DNA of 64,000 nucleotides, from contig NZ_JBBPFS010000005.1 in NCBI RefSeq assembly GCF_038069765.1, positions 1 to 64,000 on the forward strand, given 5' to 3'. A model generated the notes under the pieces. That model was not told the origin of the DNA. It searched no databases and saw only the letters and a list, made by a program, of their open reading frames with translations. The DNA comes from Arthrobacter_B sp038069765. Lineage in GTDB: Bacteria > Actinomycetota > Actinomycetes > Actinomycetales > Micrococcaceae. Shown in pieces: positions 24,166 to 34,105 of the stretch; the first letter of the stretch is position 1; each line of letters begins with the position of its first letter. Both the position numbers and the translations under genes were made by a program.

Positions 24166-27100
24166 ACAGGATTGCCAAGAGGCTCTCGTCAGCCGGCGCT
24201 GACCTGCATCCGGCGCTGAAGGCGCGCGTCCGCCGGACGGTGCGCCGCGGACGTCCGCCTGCCACCGGGCTGCTGAGCGTGGTGGTCCCCATGTACAACG
24301 TGGCACCGTATCTCGAGCGCTGTTTGACCAGCCTGGTGAACCAGACCTATGCCAATCTGGAAATCCTTGTCGTGGATGACGGCTCCACAGATGAGTCAGC
24401 CGCGATCGCCGCCGGTTACGCCCGCTATGACCGGCGGATCCGTCTCCTCCAACTGCCGCACGGCGGCAACGGGCGGGCGCGGAACACCGCGATCGCTGCC
24501 GCCCGCGGGGAGTACCTCACCTTTGCCGACGCCGACGACGTCGTCCCCGCCGAGGCGTACGCGCTGATGATGGCGACACTGGCCCGGACGGAATCCGATT
24601 TCTGCGTGGGCTCGTACGGCAGGATCCGCGGCAGCAAGAGAACTCCGGTCCGTTTGGCGGAGGGCATCCACGCCCGGGAGCGGCTGCGCATCACCGCGGC
24701 GGACCATCCGGCCGTTATTGACGACGTGTTCCTCTGGAACAAGGTCTTCCGCCGGGATTTCTGGGACCGGCAGGTGGGCGCCATGCCCGAGGGCATCCGC
24801 TACGAGGACCAGGAAACCACCGCACGGGCGTACCTGCGGGCGGCGTCCTTCGATGTCCTGTCCGAGGTGGTCTACTGGTGGCGGATCCGGGAAGACGGCT
24901 CCTCCATTACGCAGGCAAAATATCTGCTCCAGGATCTGAAGGACCGGCTGTCCGTGGCCCGCGATGTCACCGCGCTGTTCGAGGCGGAGGGGCCGTCCTC
25001 GGTTACGGCCCACTGGTACCGGCGGCTGCTGGGAGCCGACCTGATTTCGTACATCGAACAGGTCCCCGATGTGCCCGAGGATTTCTGGCAGCTGCTCCGC
25101 GACGGCGTCGGCAGCATTTACGCCGCGGGACAGCATCATCTCCGGGACGTCGATCCGCAGGCGCGGGTGCTGCTGCAACTGACCGCAGAGGGACGGCGGG
25201 AGGACATCCGGCGTGCCGTGGTGGACCGGATCAACAACGGCACCGCGAGCCCCCTCGTCTTTGACAGCGGCCGCATCTTCGCCGAGCCACCCCTGCTGCA
25301 GGTGCTTTCCGCCCCCGTGGAGCGCGGCCTTTTGGAGATACGCCCCGAACACCTTGAATTGGTGGCCGCGCTCAAACCGCCGGTGACGGGGAACAGCCCG
25401 GCAGCAGAGAACGACGGCGGTGCCACCGTGCGCGGGTATGCCTACCTGCGCAACGTCGACCTGCGCCGCACCGCCGTGCAGCTTTCCGCAGGTGTTGCCG
25501 GACCTGACGGTTTTGACCCTCTCGAGCTGCAGCGCAGGACGGACCCGGAGCTCGATCTGATTTCCGGGGACCGCAACTGCAGCTACGCGGATGCCGCCTT
25601 TAGTCTGCGGCTGGAAACGCCGCTGCCGGCCGAGATAACCCTTCGCGCCGAGGTGGACGGACATCTCGTTGAGCGGACGGTCCCGGTACCCGCGCCCCTG
25701 CACGTGCAGGCCAAGGCGCAGCCGGCCCGGATCAGCGGTCCGCACGTCACCGCTTTTGCCGCTGATCCTGACGCCAACAACCCTGACGCCGACGTCCTGG
25801 AACTGGTGCTGGCCAATGCCCCGGCCGCGGCCGCTTATGCGCTGGTGACGTCCCGGTTCCGGCTTCCTGCCGCCCGCGTTATCCCGCTGCCCGACGGCGG
25901 ACTGAGGCTGCGGTTCCCGCTGGCCGCCGCACGTTGGGGGAGGGAGCTGCCGGCACCGCCGTCGGGGTCCTACACCCTGCGCTGGAACTCTGGAGGGCAA
26001 GCGGCCGGCCCGCAGGATCCGGCTGTGCGGGTTTCCGCAGAAGCTGCCCGGGACTTCCCGTCAGTACTGCTGCCGGCAGCACGCGTGCGCGGGCTGCGGA
26101 CAGCCGCCGGAGCCATGGCTGTCAGCATTTCCGCTCCTTTGGCCGGGGATGAGACCGGCACCTTCCACCAGTACCGGCTGCGGCGCGAAGTGTTCGGTGC
26201 CTCAGCGGCTCCGGAGCTGGCCCCCGGCATCTTCTTTGAGAGCTTCGGCGGGAAAAGCTGCACGGACAGTCCCCGGGCTATCTCGGATTACCTTGCCGCC
26301 GCCGGTTTTGATGAACCCCTCTACTGGTCCGTGGCGGACCGTTCCGTGTCCGTGCCCGAGTATGCGGTGCCGCTGCTGCAGGGATCGGAGGAGTGGTACC
26401 GGAAACTTGCGTCCACCCGGCGGCTGGTCAACAACAACAACTTCCCCTGGCACTTCCGCAAGTCACCGGGCCAGTTCTACCTGCAGACCTGGCATGGAAC
26501 GCCGCTGAAGAAAATCGGACTGGACGTGCCGCAGCGGGTGCTCTCGCTGTCCTACCGGGATCTGATGGCCCGGGAAGCGCAGTGGTGGGACCTGCTTCTG
26601 GCGCAGAATGACTTCGCGGCAAGCGTCCTGCCGGCTGCCCTCGGCTACACCGGGGAGGTGCTCACGGCGGGTTATCCCCGCAACGATGCCCTGCAGATAC
26701 CGGCGTCCCGGGACCGGGTGCGCGGTCTGCTCGGGATTCCGGCGGAGCAGAACGTGGTGCTGTACGCGCCGACATGGCGGGACAGTGCGCGGGACGGGGC
26801 CGGCCGCTCGGACTGGGTCGGTTTCCTTGACGTTGAAGAGGCCGCCCGGCAGCTGGGGCCGGGGTGGACGTTCCTGATCCGGGGCCACCACAACGTTGCC
26901 GGCCAGCGGCGCATCGAGGACCATCCGGCGGCCATCGACGTGACGGACTATCCGGAGATGAGTGATCTGTACCTGGCGGCTGACGCCCTGGTCACGGATT
27001 ATTCTTCGGCGATGTTCGACTACGCCGTCCTGAACCGGCCGATGTTCTTCCTGGCCCCGGACCTGGCGGAGTATGAGCGCTCGCGGGGGTTGTATCCGGA

Positions 27101-27317
27101 ACCCGCGGAGTTCCTGCGCCGGGCACCCCTGGTTTCGAGTACTGCGGAGCTTGCCGGAGCCCTGGCGCGGGGGCTTAACGCTCCCGACCCCGCTGCCGCC
27201 GCCATTGCTGACCGGTTTGCTTCTGCGGATCACGGCACATCTGCGGCGGCTGCGGCCGCTGCGCTGCTGGCTGTTCCTGCCCAATTTGAGAACGTGACTG
27301 GAGAACAACGTGGCTAA
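24162..27317 (+). CDS. GT2 glycosyltransferase fused to TagF-like CDP-alditol phosphotransferase
   Basis: 1051 aa, starting with a 4-nt ATGA overlap. Residues about 38-300 are a GT2 domain (LLSVVVPMYNVAPYLERC, VVDDGSTDES, FADADD). Residues about 400-680 hold an unnamed module shared with the gene at 30060. Residues about 690-1030 are a TagF-type glycerophosphotransferase: NNNNFPWHF (about 756), TWHGTPLK (about 776, catalytic His), APTWRD, IRGHHN (about 906, second catalytic His) and VTDYSSAMFD (about 945). TagF enzymes polymerise glycerol phosphate from CDP-glycerol; other CDP-alditols are possible. Confidence 0.9.
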   Translation: MNRIAKRLSSAGADLHPALKARVRRTVRRGRPPATGLLSVVVPMYNVAPYLERCLTSLVNQTYANLEILVVDDGSTDESAAIAAGYARYDRRIRLLQLPHGGNGRARNTAIAAARGEYLTFADADDVVPAEAYALMMATLARTESDFCVGSYGRIRGSKRTPVRLAEGIHARERLRITAADHPAVIDDVFLWNKVFRRDFWDRQVGAMPEGIRYEDQETTARAYLRAASFDVLSEVVYWWRIREDGSSITQAKYLLQDLKDRLSVARDVTALFEAEGPSSVTAHWYRRLLGADLISYIEQVPDVPEDFWQLLRDGVGSIYAAGQHHLRDVDPQARVLLQLTAEGRREDIRRAVVDRINNGTASPLVFDSGRIFAEPPLLQVLSAPVERGLLEIRPEHLELVAALKPPVTGNSPAAENDGGATVRGYAYLRNVDLRRTAVQLSAGVAGPDGFDPLELQRRTDPELDLISGDRNCSYADAAFSLRLETPLPAEITLRAEVDGHLVERTVPVPAPLHVQAKAQPARISGPHVTAFAADPDANNPDADVLELVLANAPAAAAYALVTSRFRLPAARVIPLPDGGLRLRFPLAAARWGRELPAPPSGSYTLRWNSGGQAAGPQDPAVRVSAEAARDFPSVLLPAARVRGLRTAAGAMAVSISAPLAGDETGTFHQYRLRREVFGASAAPELAPGIFFESFGGKSCTDSPRAISDYLAAAGFDEPLYWSVADRSVSVPEYAVPLLQGSEEWYRKLASTRRLVNNNNFPWHFRKSPGQFYLQTWHGTPLKKIGLDVPQRVLSLSYRDLMAREAQWWDLLLAQNDFAASVLPAALGYTGEVLTAGYPRNDALQIPASRDRVRGLLGIPAEQNVVLYAPTWRDSARDGAGRSDWVGFLDVEEAARQLGPGWTFLIRGHHNVAGQRRIEDHPAAIDVTDYPEMSDLYLAADALVTDYSSAMFDYAVLNRPMFFLAPDLAEYERSRGLYPEPAEFLRRAPLVSSTAELAGALARGLNAPDPAAAAIADRFASADHGTSAAAAAAALLAVPAQFENVTGEQRG

Positions 27318-30063
27318 GGGCCAATTTTCACTCGTAGTAGCGCTGTACAACGTGGCGGAGTACGTTCCGGCGTTTCTCAAGTCCCTGGAGGTCCAGACCT
27401 ACCCGGTGGATGACCTGGACATCGTGGTGATCAACGACGGTTCCACTGATGAATCGGCCGCCCTGGTAGCGCAGTGGGCACAAGGGCGAGCCAACGTCAG
27501 GTTGGTCAATAAGACCAACGGAGGGCCCGGCTCGGCACGAAACGCCGGGCTGGACCTGGTCAGCAATACGTGGGTTACGTTCTGCGACCCTGATGACGCA
27601 TTCCATCCGCAGTATTTCCAGCGCATCGCGGAGTTCATCTCCCGGGACACCCGGCAGTCGGCACAGATGCTCACCGGACGCCTGGTCCAGTTCAACGACG
27701 GATCAATGAAGACGTCGCAGGGCCACCTGCTGAACCGGAAGTTCCGTCTGGGGGATCTGCTGGTGGACCTGGACCAATACCCTGAATACATCCATATGCA
27801 CGGACCAACCACCTTCCTGCGCCGGGAGGTGCTGGAGACTCACAGCCTGCGCTTTGACGAGCGGATCCGGCCCAAGTTCGAGGACGCGCACTTGATCGGC
27901 CGCTATCTGGCGGCTGTGCCCCGCCCCGTCGTCGGGCTGGTGGCATCAGCCAGCTACTACTACCGCCGGCAGCGCCAAGGCGGTGCATCGCTGGTTCAGG
28001 GCACGTGGGGCGATCCCCGTGCCTACAGTGATCTGCCTGAACACGGCTGGCTGGGGATGCTCGATGCCGTGCGCCGCAGCAGGGGGAGCGTTCCGCAGTG
28101 GGCGCAGTACATGGTGCTGTATGACCTGGTGTGGTTCTACATCGATGACAAGCGGATGCACAGCGACACCGGGTCGGCTACACCGGACCAGCGGGCCACC
28201 ATGCACCTCCTGCTCGAACGAATTGTTGCACTGATCGACCTGGAAACGATTGGCACCTTCAGCGTCGTCAGCCAGGGCTGGCTCTTCCACAACATTCTGC
28301 TGACCTACTACAAGGGAATCCGCGACGCCGATCCGGTGATCATGGAAGGGGTTACGGACCCCGCACAGCAGGTCACGACGTACCACTACCTCTATCAGGA
28401 CAGCCTGCCGCAGGAAGAGATTGTGGTGGACGGAGCCCCGGTGCTTCCGGTGGCAGCAAAGGTGGTGGAACACCGGGTGCTGGGCCGCGTGCTGATCCGT
28501 GAACGGATCCTCGTGCTTCCGGCGGGCGCCGAGACCAGGGTGCTGATCAACGGTCAGGCTGCGGCCATCACCACGGACCGCGGAGTCCCTCTGCAGGCCG
28601 GCCGAAGGCCCGAGCCTTCTCCCTACCTGCAGCTGGCGGCGGCGCGCACGGCACCTCGTCGCACCCTCGCCGGTCCTGCCGGCAAGGCAACCCGTAAGCT
28701 GGCGCGGGTCCGGGCGGGCTTCACCGTCCGCCGCGTGCTGACCGGGCACTCGCGTTCCCGATCAGCGGCAGAGGCAGCGAAACGCATCCTCCGCCGCCAA
28801 CTCAAAGCCGCAGCGGCACGACGGCGTGCATCAGCAGACCGGGCTCTTATCGCACAGGCGCACAGCGATTCGGTCCGAGCCCGGTATAAGGCCGCCTGGC
28901 TGCTCATGGACCGGATCGATCGCGCGGATGACAACGCCGAGCACGTGTACCGGTACCTGATGAAAAACCGTCCCGACATCAATGCGTTTTTCGTGATCGA
29001 GCAGGACTGCCCGGACTGGGACAGGCTGCAGGCAGACGGATTCCGTCTGGTTGCCTACGGCTCGGACGAGTCAGTGCTCCTGGCACTGAACGCCGCCTAC
29101 AAGCTCTCCTCACACGCGAACTGGAATATCGAGTACCCGGTCAGCCGCAAGCGCTTCGGCGACGGCGAGGCCAAGTTCGTTTACCTCCAGCACGGCGTCA
29201 TCAAGGACGACATGTCCCGCTGGATCAACGGCAAGAACATCTCGGTGATGGTGACGACCACCAGGGGTGAGCATGAGTCGATCGCCGGGGACAACAGCGT
29301 GTACCGGCTTTCGGAGCATCAGGCCAAGCTGGTCGGCCTGCCCCGCTACGACGCCCTGCGCTCCGCCGCCCTCGCGGCTCCGGTAGAGCAACGCCGCAAC
29401 GTACTGATAGCGCCAACATGGCGCCAATACGTCAAGAAGGTCATCGAGGTTTGCGCCTCGCCTGCCGAGGCCGCCCGGGCCTTCGAAGCGACCGAGTTCG
29501 GTGCAACATGGTTGGCCTTGGTACGTTCCCCGGAGCTGAAGGAACTGAGCGTCAACCAGGAACTCGGCGTGGTGTTCATGCCCCATCCGGAGTTTGAGTT
29601 CGTGGTGCCGTATCTGGATCTGCCGGAGCATGTGAAGCCCGCGCGATACCGGGACGTTAGTGTGCAGGCCGAACTGCTGAAGGCACACACCCTGATCACG
29701 GACCATTCGTCCATCGCCTTCGACGCCGCCTATGCAGGCAGCAACCTGGTTTACCTGCAGTTTGACGGCGATGAGATTTTCCAGGGAAAGCATGTCTACC
29801 GCAAGGGTTACTTTGACTACACCCGGGACGGGTTCGGCCCGGTGACGCTGGACGTGGCCGGAACTTTAAAGGAACTGGACCGCATCGTCCGCGGCGGGCT
29901 CACCCGCGAGGACATGTACCAGCAGCGGGTGAAGGAAACCTTCCCGTTCTGGGATTCGCGGTCCTGCGAGCGGATAACCGTGGCCACGGAGAATCTGGCT
30001 CGCCCCTGGAACAAGCAGCATTCCCTCGGGGAGCTGCCGAACGACAGCGACGGCGCCCAGTGA
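27310..30063 (+). CDS. GT2 glycosyltransferase fused to divergent TagF-like domain
   Basis: 917 aa from a GTG, overlapping the previous gene by 8 nt. The GT2 domain starts at once (FSLVVALYNVAEYVPAFL, VVINDGSTDES near residue 43, FCDPDDAFHP). The C-terminal half is a TagF-type fold of a different branch: the usual WHGTP is replaced by YLQHGVIKDD (about 626). IAPTWRQY (about 700), FMPHPEF (about 757) and ITDHSSIAFD (about 796) follow. Residues about 470-520 are strongly basic (Arg/Lys-rich), perhaps contacting the membrane. The donor is probably a CDP-alditol, with a different acceptor from the flanking enzymes. Confidence 0.88.
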   Translation: MAKGQFSLVVALYNVAEYVPAFLKSLEVQTYPVDDLDIVVINDGSTDESAALVAQWAQGRANVRLVNKTNGGPGSARNAGLDLVSNTWVTFCDPDDAFHPQYFQRIAEFISRDTRQSAQMLTGRLVQFNDGSMKTSQGHLLNRKFRLGDLLVDLDQYPEYIHMHGPTTFLRREVLETHSLRFDERIRPKFEDAHLIGRYLAAVPRPVVGLVASASYYYRRQRQGGASLVQGTWGDPRAYSDLPEHGWLGMLDAVRRSRGSVPQWAQYMVLYDLVWFYIDDKRMHSDTGSATPDQRATMHLLLERIVALIDLETIGTFSVVSQGWLFHNILLTYYKGIRDADPVIMEGVTDPAQQVTTYHYLYQDSLPQEEIVVDGAPVLPVAAKVVEHRVLGRVLIRERILVLPAGAETRVLINGQAAAITTDRGVPLQAGRRPEPSPYLQLAAARTAPRRTLAGPAGKATRKLARVRAGFTVRRVLTGHSRSRSAAEAAKRILRRQLKAAAARRRASADRALIAQAHSDSVRARYKAAWLLMDRIDRADDNAEHVYRYLMKNRPDINAFFVIEQDCPDWDRLQADGFRLVAYGSDESVLLALNAAYKLSSHANWNIEYPVSRKRFGDGEAKFVYLQHGVIKDDMSRWINGKNISVMVTTTRGEHESIAGDNSVYRLSEHQAKLVGLPRYDALRSAALAAPVEQRRNVLIAPTWRQYVKKVIEVCASPAEAARAFEATEFGATWLALVRSPELKELSVNQELGVVFMPHPEFEFVVPYLDLPEHVKPARYRDVSVQAELLKAHTLITDHSSIAFDAAYAGSNLVYLQFDGDEIFQGKHVYRKGYFDYTRDGFGPVTLDVAGTLKELDRIVRGGLTREDMYQQRVKETFPFWDSRSCERITVATENLARPWNKQHSLGELPNDSDGAQ

Positions 30064-33023
30064 AGTCCGGCGGATGGCTCAAACGTGGGGTAAAGGGTCT
30101 TCGGCAACGGATTGCTGCAGAATCCGTGACCGCGGTAGATCGAACGGCCGAGGTGTGGACAGCACCCGAGGTGGAATCCGTGCCCCTTCCGGCTTCCGAT
30201 TCCGCTGCGGTGCGCCGGTGGCTGGATGATGTTTTCGTTGCCGCCGCCGTCATGCGCTCCGAAGCACCGACCGCCGAGGCGCAGCAGTGGTACGGCCGGC
30301 GCCTGGCCGATCTGCTGTCCCACGTCGAATACATCCAGCACAGTGACCAGGACCGCTTCGACGTGCTGCGGAACGGTGTGTCAGCAATGCTGGCGGCGGC
30401 GGGGCCCGGGGTTCTGCAGACGATGGATGTCCACCAGCGGGTCCTGCTTTCCCTTACCCGTGACGGGCGGCGCGGTGACGTTCTTCTGGTCCTGACGGAG
30501 CTTCAGGACGAGGGCCGCAGCTACCTGACGGCCCCAACACCGGACTTGACCGCGGCGGGAGCGTTGACTGCGGTGCCCGGATACCTGCCGTTGCTCTCCG
30601 AGCCCGTGGAGCCCTCGCTCCTGAACCTGTCCGCCGTTGACCTGCCGGTGACTGCCCGGTTGACCCGCTTTGTCTGGGCTGCGGACGGCCTCCTCACTAT
30701 CGGAGGCTGGGCGTATCTTCCCGGCGTCGACCCGGCTGACTGCGTCCTGGAGGTCGGACTCCGGCCGCAGGGATCAAGCGTTGTCACGGCGCTCGCAGTA
30801 CGCAGGGAGCAGGACCAGCGCGTGGACGCCGTGGCTGCTGACCGATGCAGGTCATACTCCGGAGCAGCTTTTACGGCATCGGTGGATCCCCGAACCCTGC
30901 AGGGCCTGCAGCCCGGCGGGGCCAAGGAATGGGCTGTGCAGGTGACGTTGCGGGTGGGGGCGTTTTCGGCGTCGGACCTGATCCGAACGCGGGACACGGA
31001 CCTTGTTCCACGGCGCCTGCCCGTGGCAGGGACGGCCAGTGACCGCACAAGGGTTATTGGCGTCATGGACGCTGCCGACGGACTGAGGCTGAAGGCCGTC
31101 CGTTATTCGTGCCTTGCTTCCTCCCTTAAGGTTGCCGGGCAAACGGTCCGGGTAGGCTTTGGCGAGTCCGGCGGCGTCGTACCGGACGCGCTCTATCTGG
31201 ACAGCCCCGGCGGTCCGCGGTTGGAGTTCCGCCGGGAAACCGGCGGAACGAGATTCACCATTGATACGGCCTCGGCGGCCGGCGAACTCCCCGCCGGTGC
31301 CAGGGAGAAGCGCTGGACGGTTCAGGCTCTTCTCCCCAACGGCAGGGTTGAGCCGGCAGGATGGGCCGGTTCCGGAACTGATCTTGCCGCGGCATCAGAG
31401 CAGACGGCCGCGCTCCGCGCCGAGTGCACCGGCTACGGTTATCTTCAGCTCTCACTCCGTGCGCAGCGTCTGTCCGTGAGCCGGGCGGAGCTGATCGATG
31501 AGGCCGGCCTGCTTGTTCTGGAAGGGCGCCTGGGCTGGATTCCGGGAAGGCCGGATCCGGAGGTTCCGGAGCTCCTGCTGACAACCGCCCGCAATGAGGT
31601 CCGGTCATCGTCGTCGCGCTGGCTGGATGAGACGGGCCGCTTCCGAACCGAGTTTTCCCTGGTACAGAACAAATGGGGCCACGGTGAGTCCGCGCTGGAG
31701 ACCGGGCATTACCGGATTCTCCGCGCCTGGACCGATGCAACCGGAGAGGTCCGGACAGCTCGGGTTCAGGCGCTGGGCCGGCTGCTCGGAGAACTGCCCG
31801 CCCGGATGCCGCACAAGCTGATGGGCCTGGAACTGGTGGGGGAGGGGAATGAACAGGATCTGGTCCTGCGGGTTTCCGCTCCCGGAACGGCGGACCAACG
31901 ATCCGCGCGCGGCCGCCAGCTGGCCATCGCCGGGTATACCGCGTCGGAAGCCCCGGTGGACCCGGAAACGGTTCTGTTTGAGACGTTCGACGGAAAATCC
32001 TGCTCAGACAGCGGCCGGGCAATCAGCGATGCGCTCGGAGACCGGCGGCCCGACCTGCATCGGTTTTGGGCCGTCGCGGACTACTCCGTTCAGGTGCCTC
32101 CGAACTGCACACCGGTCCTGCGGGAGAGTCCGGAGTGGTTCCGTCTGCTCGCCACCGCCGGCTATCTGGTCAACAACAACAATTTTCCGCACTATTTCCG
32201 CAAGCGGCCCGGGCAGTTTTACCTGCAGACCTGGCACGGCACCCCGCTCAAACGCATTGGCCTGGATACCCCCGTCTCCGGCAGCACTGCCTCCTACCGG
32301 GCCCTGATCCAGCGTGAAGCCGCAGCCTGGGACATGCTCCTGGCGCAGAACGAGTTTGCCGCCGAGACTTTGGCGGCGGCCTTTGGGTATCAGGGAGAGC
32401 CGGCAGTTTTCGGGTATCCGCGGAATGATGTCCTGACGACTGATGCTTCCAGCCGCAGGGCGGAAAGCCGCGGACGGCTTGGCATTGCCGCGGACCGGAA
32501 GGTGCTCCTGTACATGCCAACATGGCGTGACAACGGGGCCGGAGCGGATCCGTACCTGGATTTTGAAGCTGCTGCCGAGCAGCTGGGCCCGGAGTACGCG
32601 CTGCTTTACCGGGGCCACCACAAGATTGCGGGCCGGAGGAAGACCACCGGTCAGGACCTATACCTCGATGTGACGACGCATCCGGAGGTTAACGACCTAT
32701 ATCTGGCAGCGGACCTGCTGGTCACCGACTATTCGTCGGCCATGTTCGATTTCTCCGTGACCGGCAAACCGATCTACTTCCTGACCCCGGACCTGGCCCG
32801 CTACCGCGATTCCGAACGCGGTTTCTATTTCGATTTTGAGGCGCAGGCCCCGGGACCGCTGGCTTCGGATACCGATGGGTTGGCGGCATCAGTTCTGGCG
32901 GCGGAAGCGGAAAAGGAACCCTATGTCAGCCGCTACCGGGAATTCGTGTGCAGGTACGCGCCTCTGGAGGACGGTATCGCGGCACACCGGGTCGCTGGAG
33001 CCATATGGATGAAGCAGCATTAG
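30060..33023 (+). CDS. TagF-like CDP-alditol phosphotransferase with unnamed N-terminal module
   Basis: 987 aa from a GTG overlapping the previous stop (GTGA). No GT2 domain is visible. Residues about 1-190 are helical. Residues about 195-620 contain the module shared with the gene at 24162 (GGWAYLPGVDP near 215, ADRCRSYSGAAF near 260). Residues about 640-980 are a canonical TagF domain: GKSCSDSGRAISD, NNNNFPHYF (about 705), TWHGTPLKRIGLD (about 725), MPTWRD, YRGHHK (about 850) and VTDYSSAMFD (about 888). It ends the high-G+C half of the locus; the sequence after its stop becomes A+T-richer. Confidence 0.88.
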   Translation: MKSGGWLKRGVKGLRQRIAAESVTAVDRTAEVWTAPEVESVPLPASDSAAVRRWLDDVFVAAAVMRSEAPTAEAQQWYGRRLADLLSHVEYIQHSDQDRFDVLRNGVSAMLAAAGPGVLQTMDVHQRVLLSLTRDGRRGDVLLVLTELQDEGRSYLTAPTPDLTAAGALTAVPGYLPLLSEPVEPSLLNLSAVDLPVTARLTRFVWAADGLLTIGGWAYLPGVDPADCVLEVGLRPQGSSVVTALAVRREQDQRVDAVAADRCRSYSGAAFTASVDPRTLQGLQPGGAKEWAVQVTLRVGAFSASDLIRTRDTDLVPRRLPVAGTASDRTRVIGVMDAADGLRLKAVRYSCLASSLKVAGQTVRVGFGESGGVVPDALYLDSPGGPRLEFRRETGGTRFTIDTASAAGELPAGAREKRWTVQALLPNGRVEPAGWAGSGTDLAAASEQTAALRAECTGYGYLQLSLRAQRLSVSRAELIDEAGLLVLEGRLGWIPGRPDPEVPELLLTTARNEVRSSSSRWLDETGRFRTEFSLVQNKWGHGESALETGHYRILRAWTDATGEVRTARVQALGRLLGELPARMPHKLMGLELVGEGNEQDLVLRVSAPGTADQRSARGRQLAIAGYTASEAPVDPETVLFETFDGKSCSDSGRAISDALGDRRPDLHRFWAVADYSVQVPPNCTPVLRESPEWFRLLATAGYLVNNNNFPHYFRKRPGQFYLQTWHGTPLKRIGLDTPVSGSTASYRALIQREAAAWDMLLAQNEFAAETLAAAFGYQGEPAVFGYPRNDVLTTDASSRRAESRGRLGIAADRKVLLYMPTWRDNGAGADPYLDFEAAAEQLGPEYALLYRGHHKIAGRRKTTGQDLYLDVTTHPEVNDLYLAADLLVTDYSSAMFDFSVTGKPIYFLTPDLARYRDSERGFYFDFEAQAPGPLASDTDGLAASVLAAEAEKEPYVSRYREFVCRYAPLEDGIAAHRVAGAIWMKQH

Positions 33024-33332
33024 AATCACCTTGGCTCTTCGCATGGGTGTGGCTTAAGTCCCTATGGTCTGCGCCGCCTTGTAGAGCAGGTAGTTCCAAT
33101 GGCAGTCAATCCACCGCCACCGGGATGCTTTTGATACCTTGGAAGGCAAAGCCATGGGTACTTGAACTGGTTGAAGTTGAAGAAATTTATCCTGCATCCT
33201 GAACGGCGGTAGAGTGGCGGTCGGGGGGGATGCAACCTCAGATCGCAGGTCGGGGCGCTGTAGGTAGCAGCAGTTTGGCATGCGTTCCCGAATTACAAGA
33301 GTCTCACGACCCTATGCAAATAAGGAACGAAA
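33024..33332. other. Intergenic spacer at the composition switch
   Basis: 309 nt between the third TagF gene and the nucleotidyltransferase gene. No ORF here looks coding; two open frames of 75-84 codons have no family resemblance. There is no clear terminator or repeat. An AAGGA Shine-Dalgarno sits just before the ATG at 33333. The shift to lower G+C begins around here. Confidence 0.6.
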
Positions 33333-34043
33333 ATGACAGTGCAAGTAGTAATTTTGGCCGCGGGAATGGGAACCAGACTGGCCCGCCCTCATCCCAAGTC
33401 CCTGACTGAACTCGACGATGGCCGCACGATAATGACGCAACAGGTTCAGAACCTGAAGGCGGCCTTCGGGAAAAAACTCCGTCTGAGCATAGTCGTTGGT
33501 TTCAAACTCGAAATGATTATGGAGCACGTGCCGGATGCTTCTTACATTTATAACGAAGCGTACGATCAGACGAATACCTCTAAGAGCCTTCTCAAAGCTC
33601 TTCGGAATTCAACCAAGGGAGGCGTGCTTTGGATGAACGGAGATGTTGTATTTGACCCGGCAATGCTTGAGTATCTCCGTCCTATAATCAAGGCCGACCA
33701 GTCGTTCGTCGCAGTAGATACTTCTTCAGTGTCTGATGAAGAAGTGAAATATACAGTGGATGACCAAGGCAGTATTGACCAGCTGTCGAAGTCAGTGAAA
33801 AATGCGCTCGGAGAAGCAGTAGGAATCAACTTCGTTTCGTCCAAAGACAAGAAAAAGCTCATCAAACGTTTGGAGCAGGTCAAGGACCAAGACTATTTCG
33901 AGCGTGGCATGGAGAAGACCATCACGAAAGATTCTGTCAAGTATCTCCCGATTGATATCAGCGATTTTTATGCGGTCGAAGTCGACTTCGCTGACGACCT
34001 CATCCGCGCCAACGAACAGCTTACTGCCGTCCCAGTCGCGTAA
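33333..34043 (+). CDS. LicC-like nucleotidyltransferase
   Basis: 236 aa. The N-terminal nucleotide-binding signature VVILAAGMGTRLARPHPKSLTEL is that of sugar-phosphate and phosphocholine nucleotidyltransferases, and VLWMNGDVVFDPAM carries the metal-binding Asp. Length and the missing left-handed beta-helix favour the LicC (CTP:phosphocholine cytidylyltransferase) branch over GlmU or RmlA types. In a TagF-rich locus it could supply a CDP-activated alcohol; the actual substrate is unknown. Codon use is A+T-richer than the genes upstream. An AAGGA Shine-Dalgarno supports the ATG. Confidence 0.8.
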   Translation: MTVQVVILAAGMGTRLARPHPKSLTELDDGRTIMTQQVQNLKAAFGKKLRLSIVVGFKLEMIMEHVPDASYIYNEAYDQTNTSKSLLKALRNSTKGGVLWMNGDVVFDPAMLEYLRPIIKADQSFVAVDTSSVSDEEVKYTVDDQGSIDQLSKSVKNALGEAVGINFVSSKDKKKLIKRLEQVKDQDYFERGMEKTITKDSVKYLPIDISDFYAVEVDFADDLIRANEQLTAVPVA

Positions 34044-34105
34044 ACCTCAGCGATACCGGGTGGCCTAACTGTTGCCCGCGGAAACCACATAGTATTAGGA
34101 GTATC

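Noticed and set aside
22774..24306. 510-codon minus-strand open frame
   Set aside because: Antisense shadow of the UDP-sugar dehydrogenase gene; no recognisable domain.
33054..33281. 75-codon minus-strand ORF in the 33-kb spacer
   Set aside because: No Shine-Dalgarno, no homology-like pattern; likely chance.
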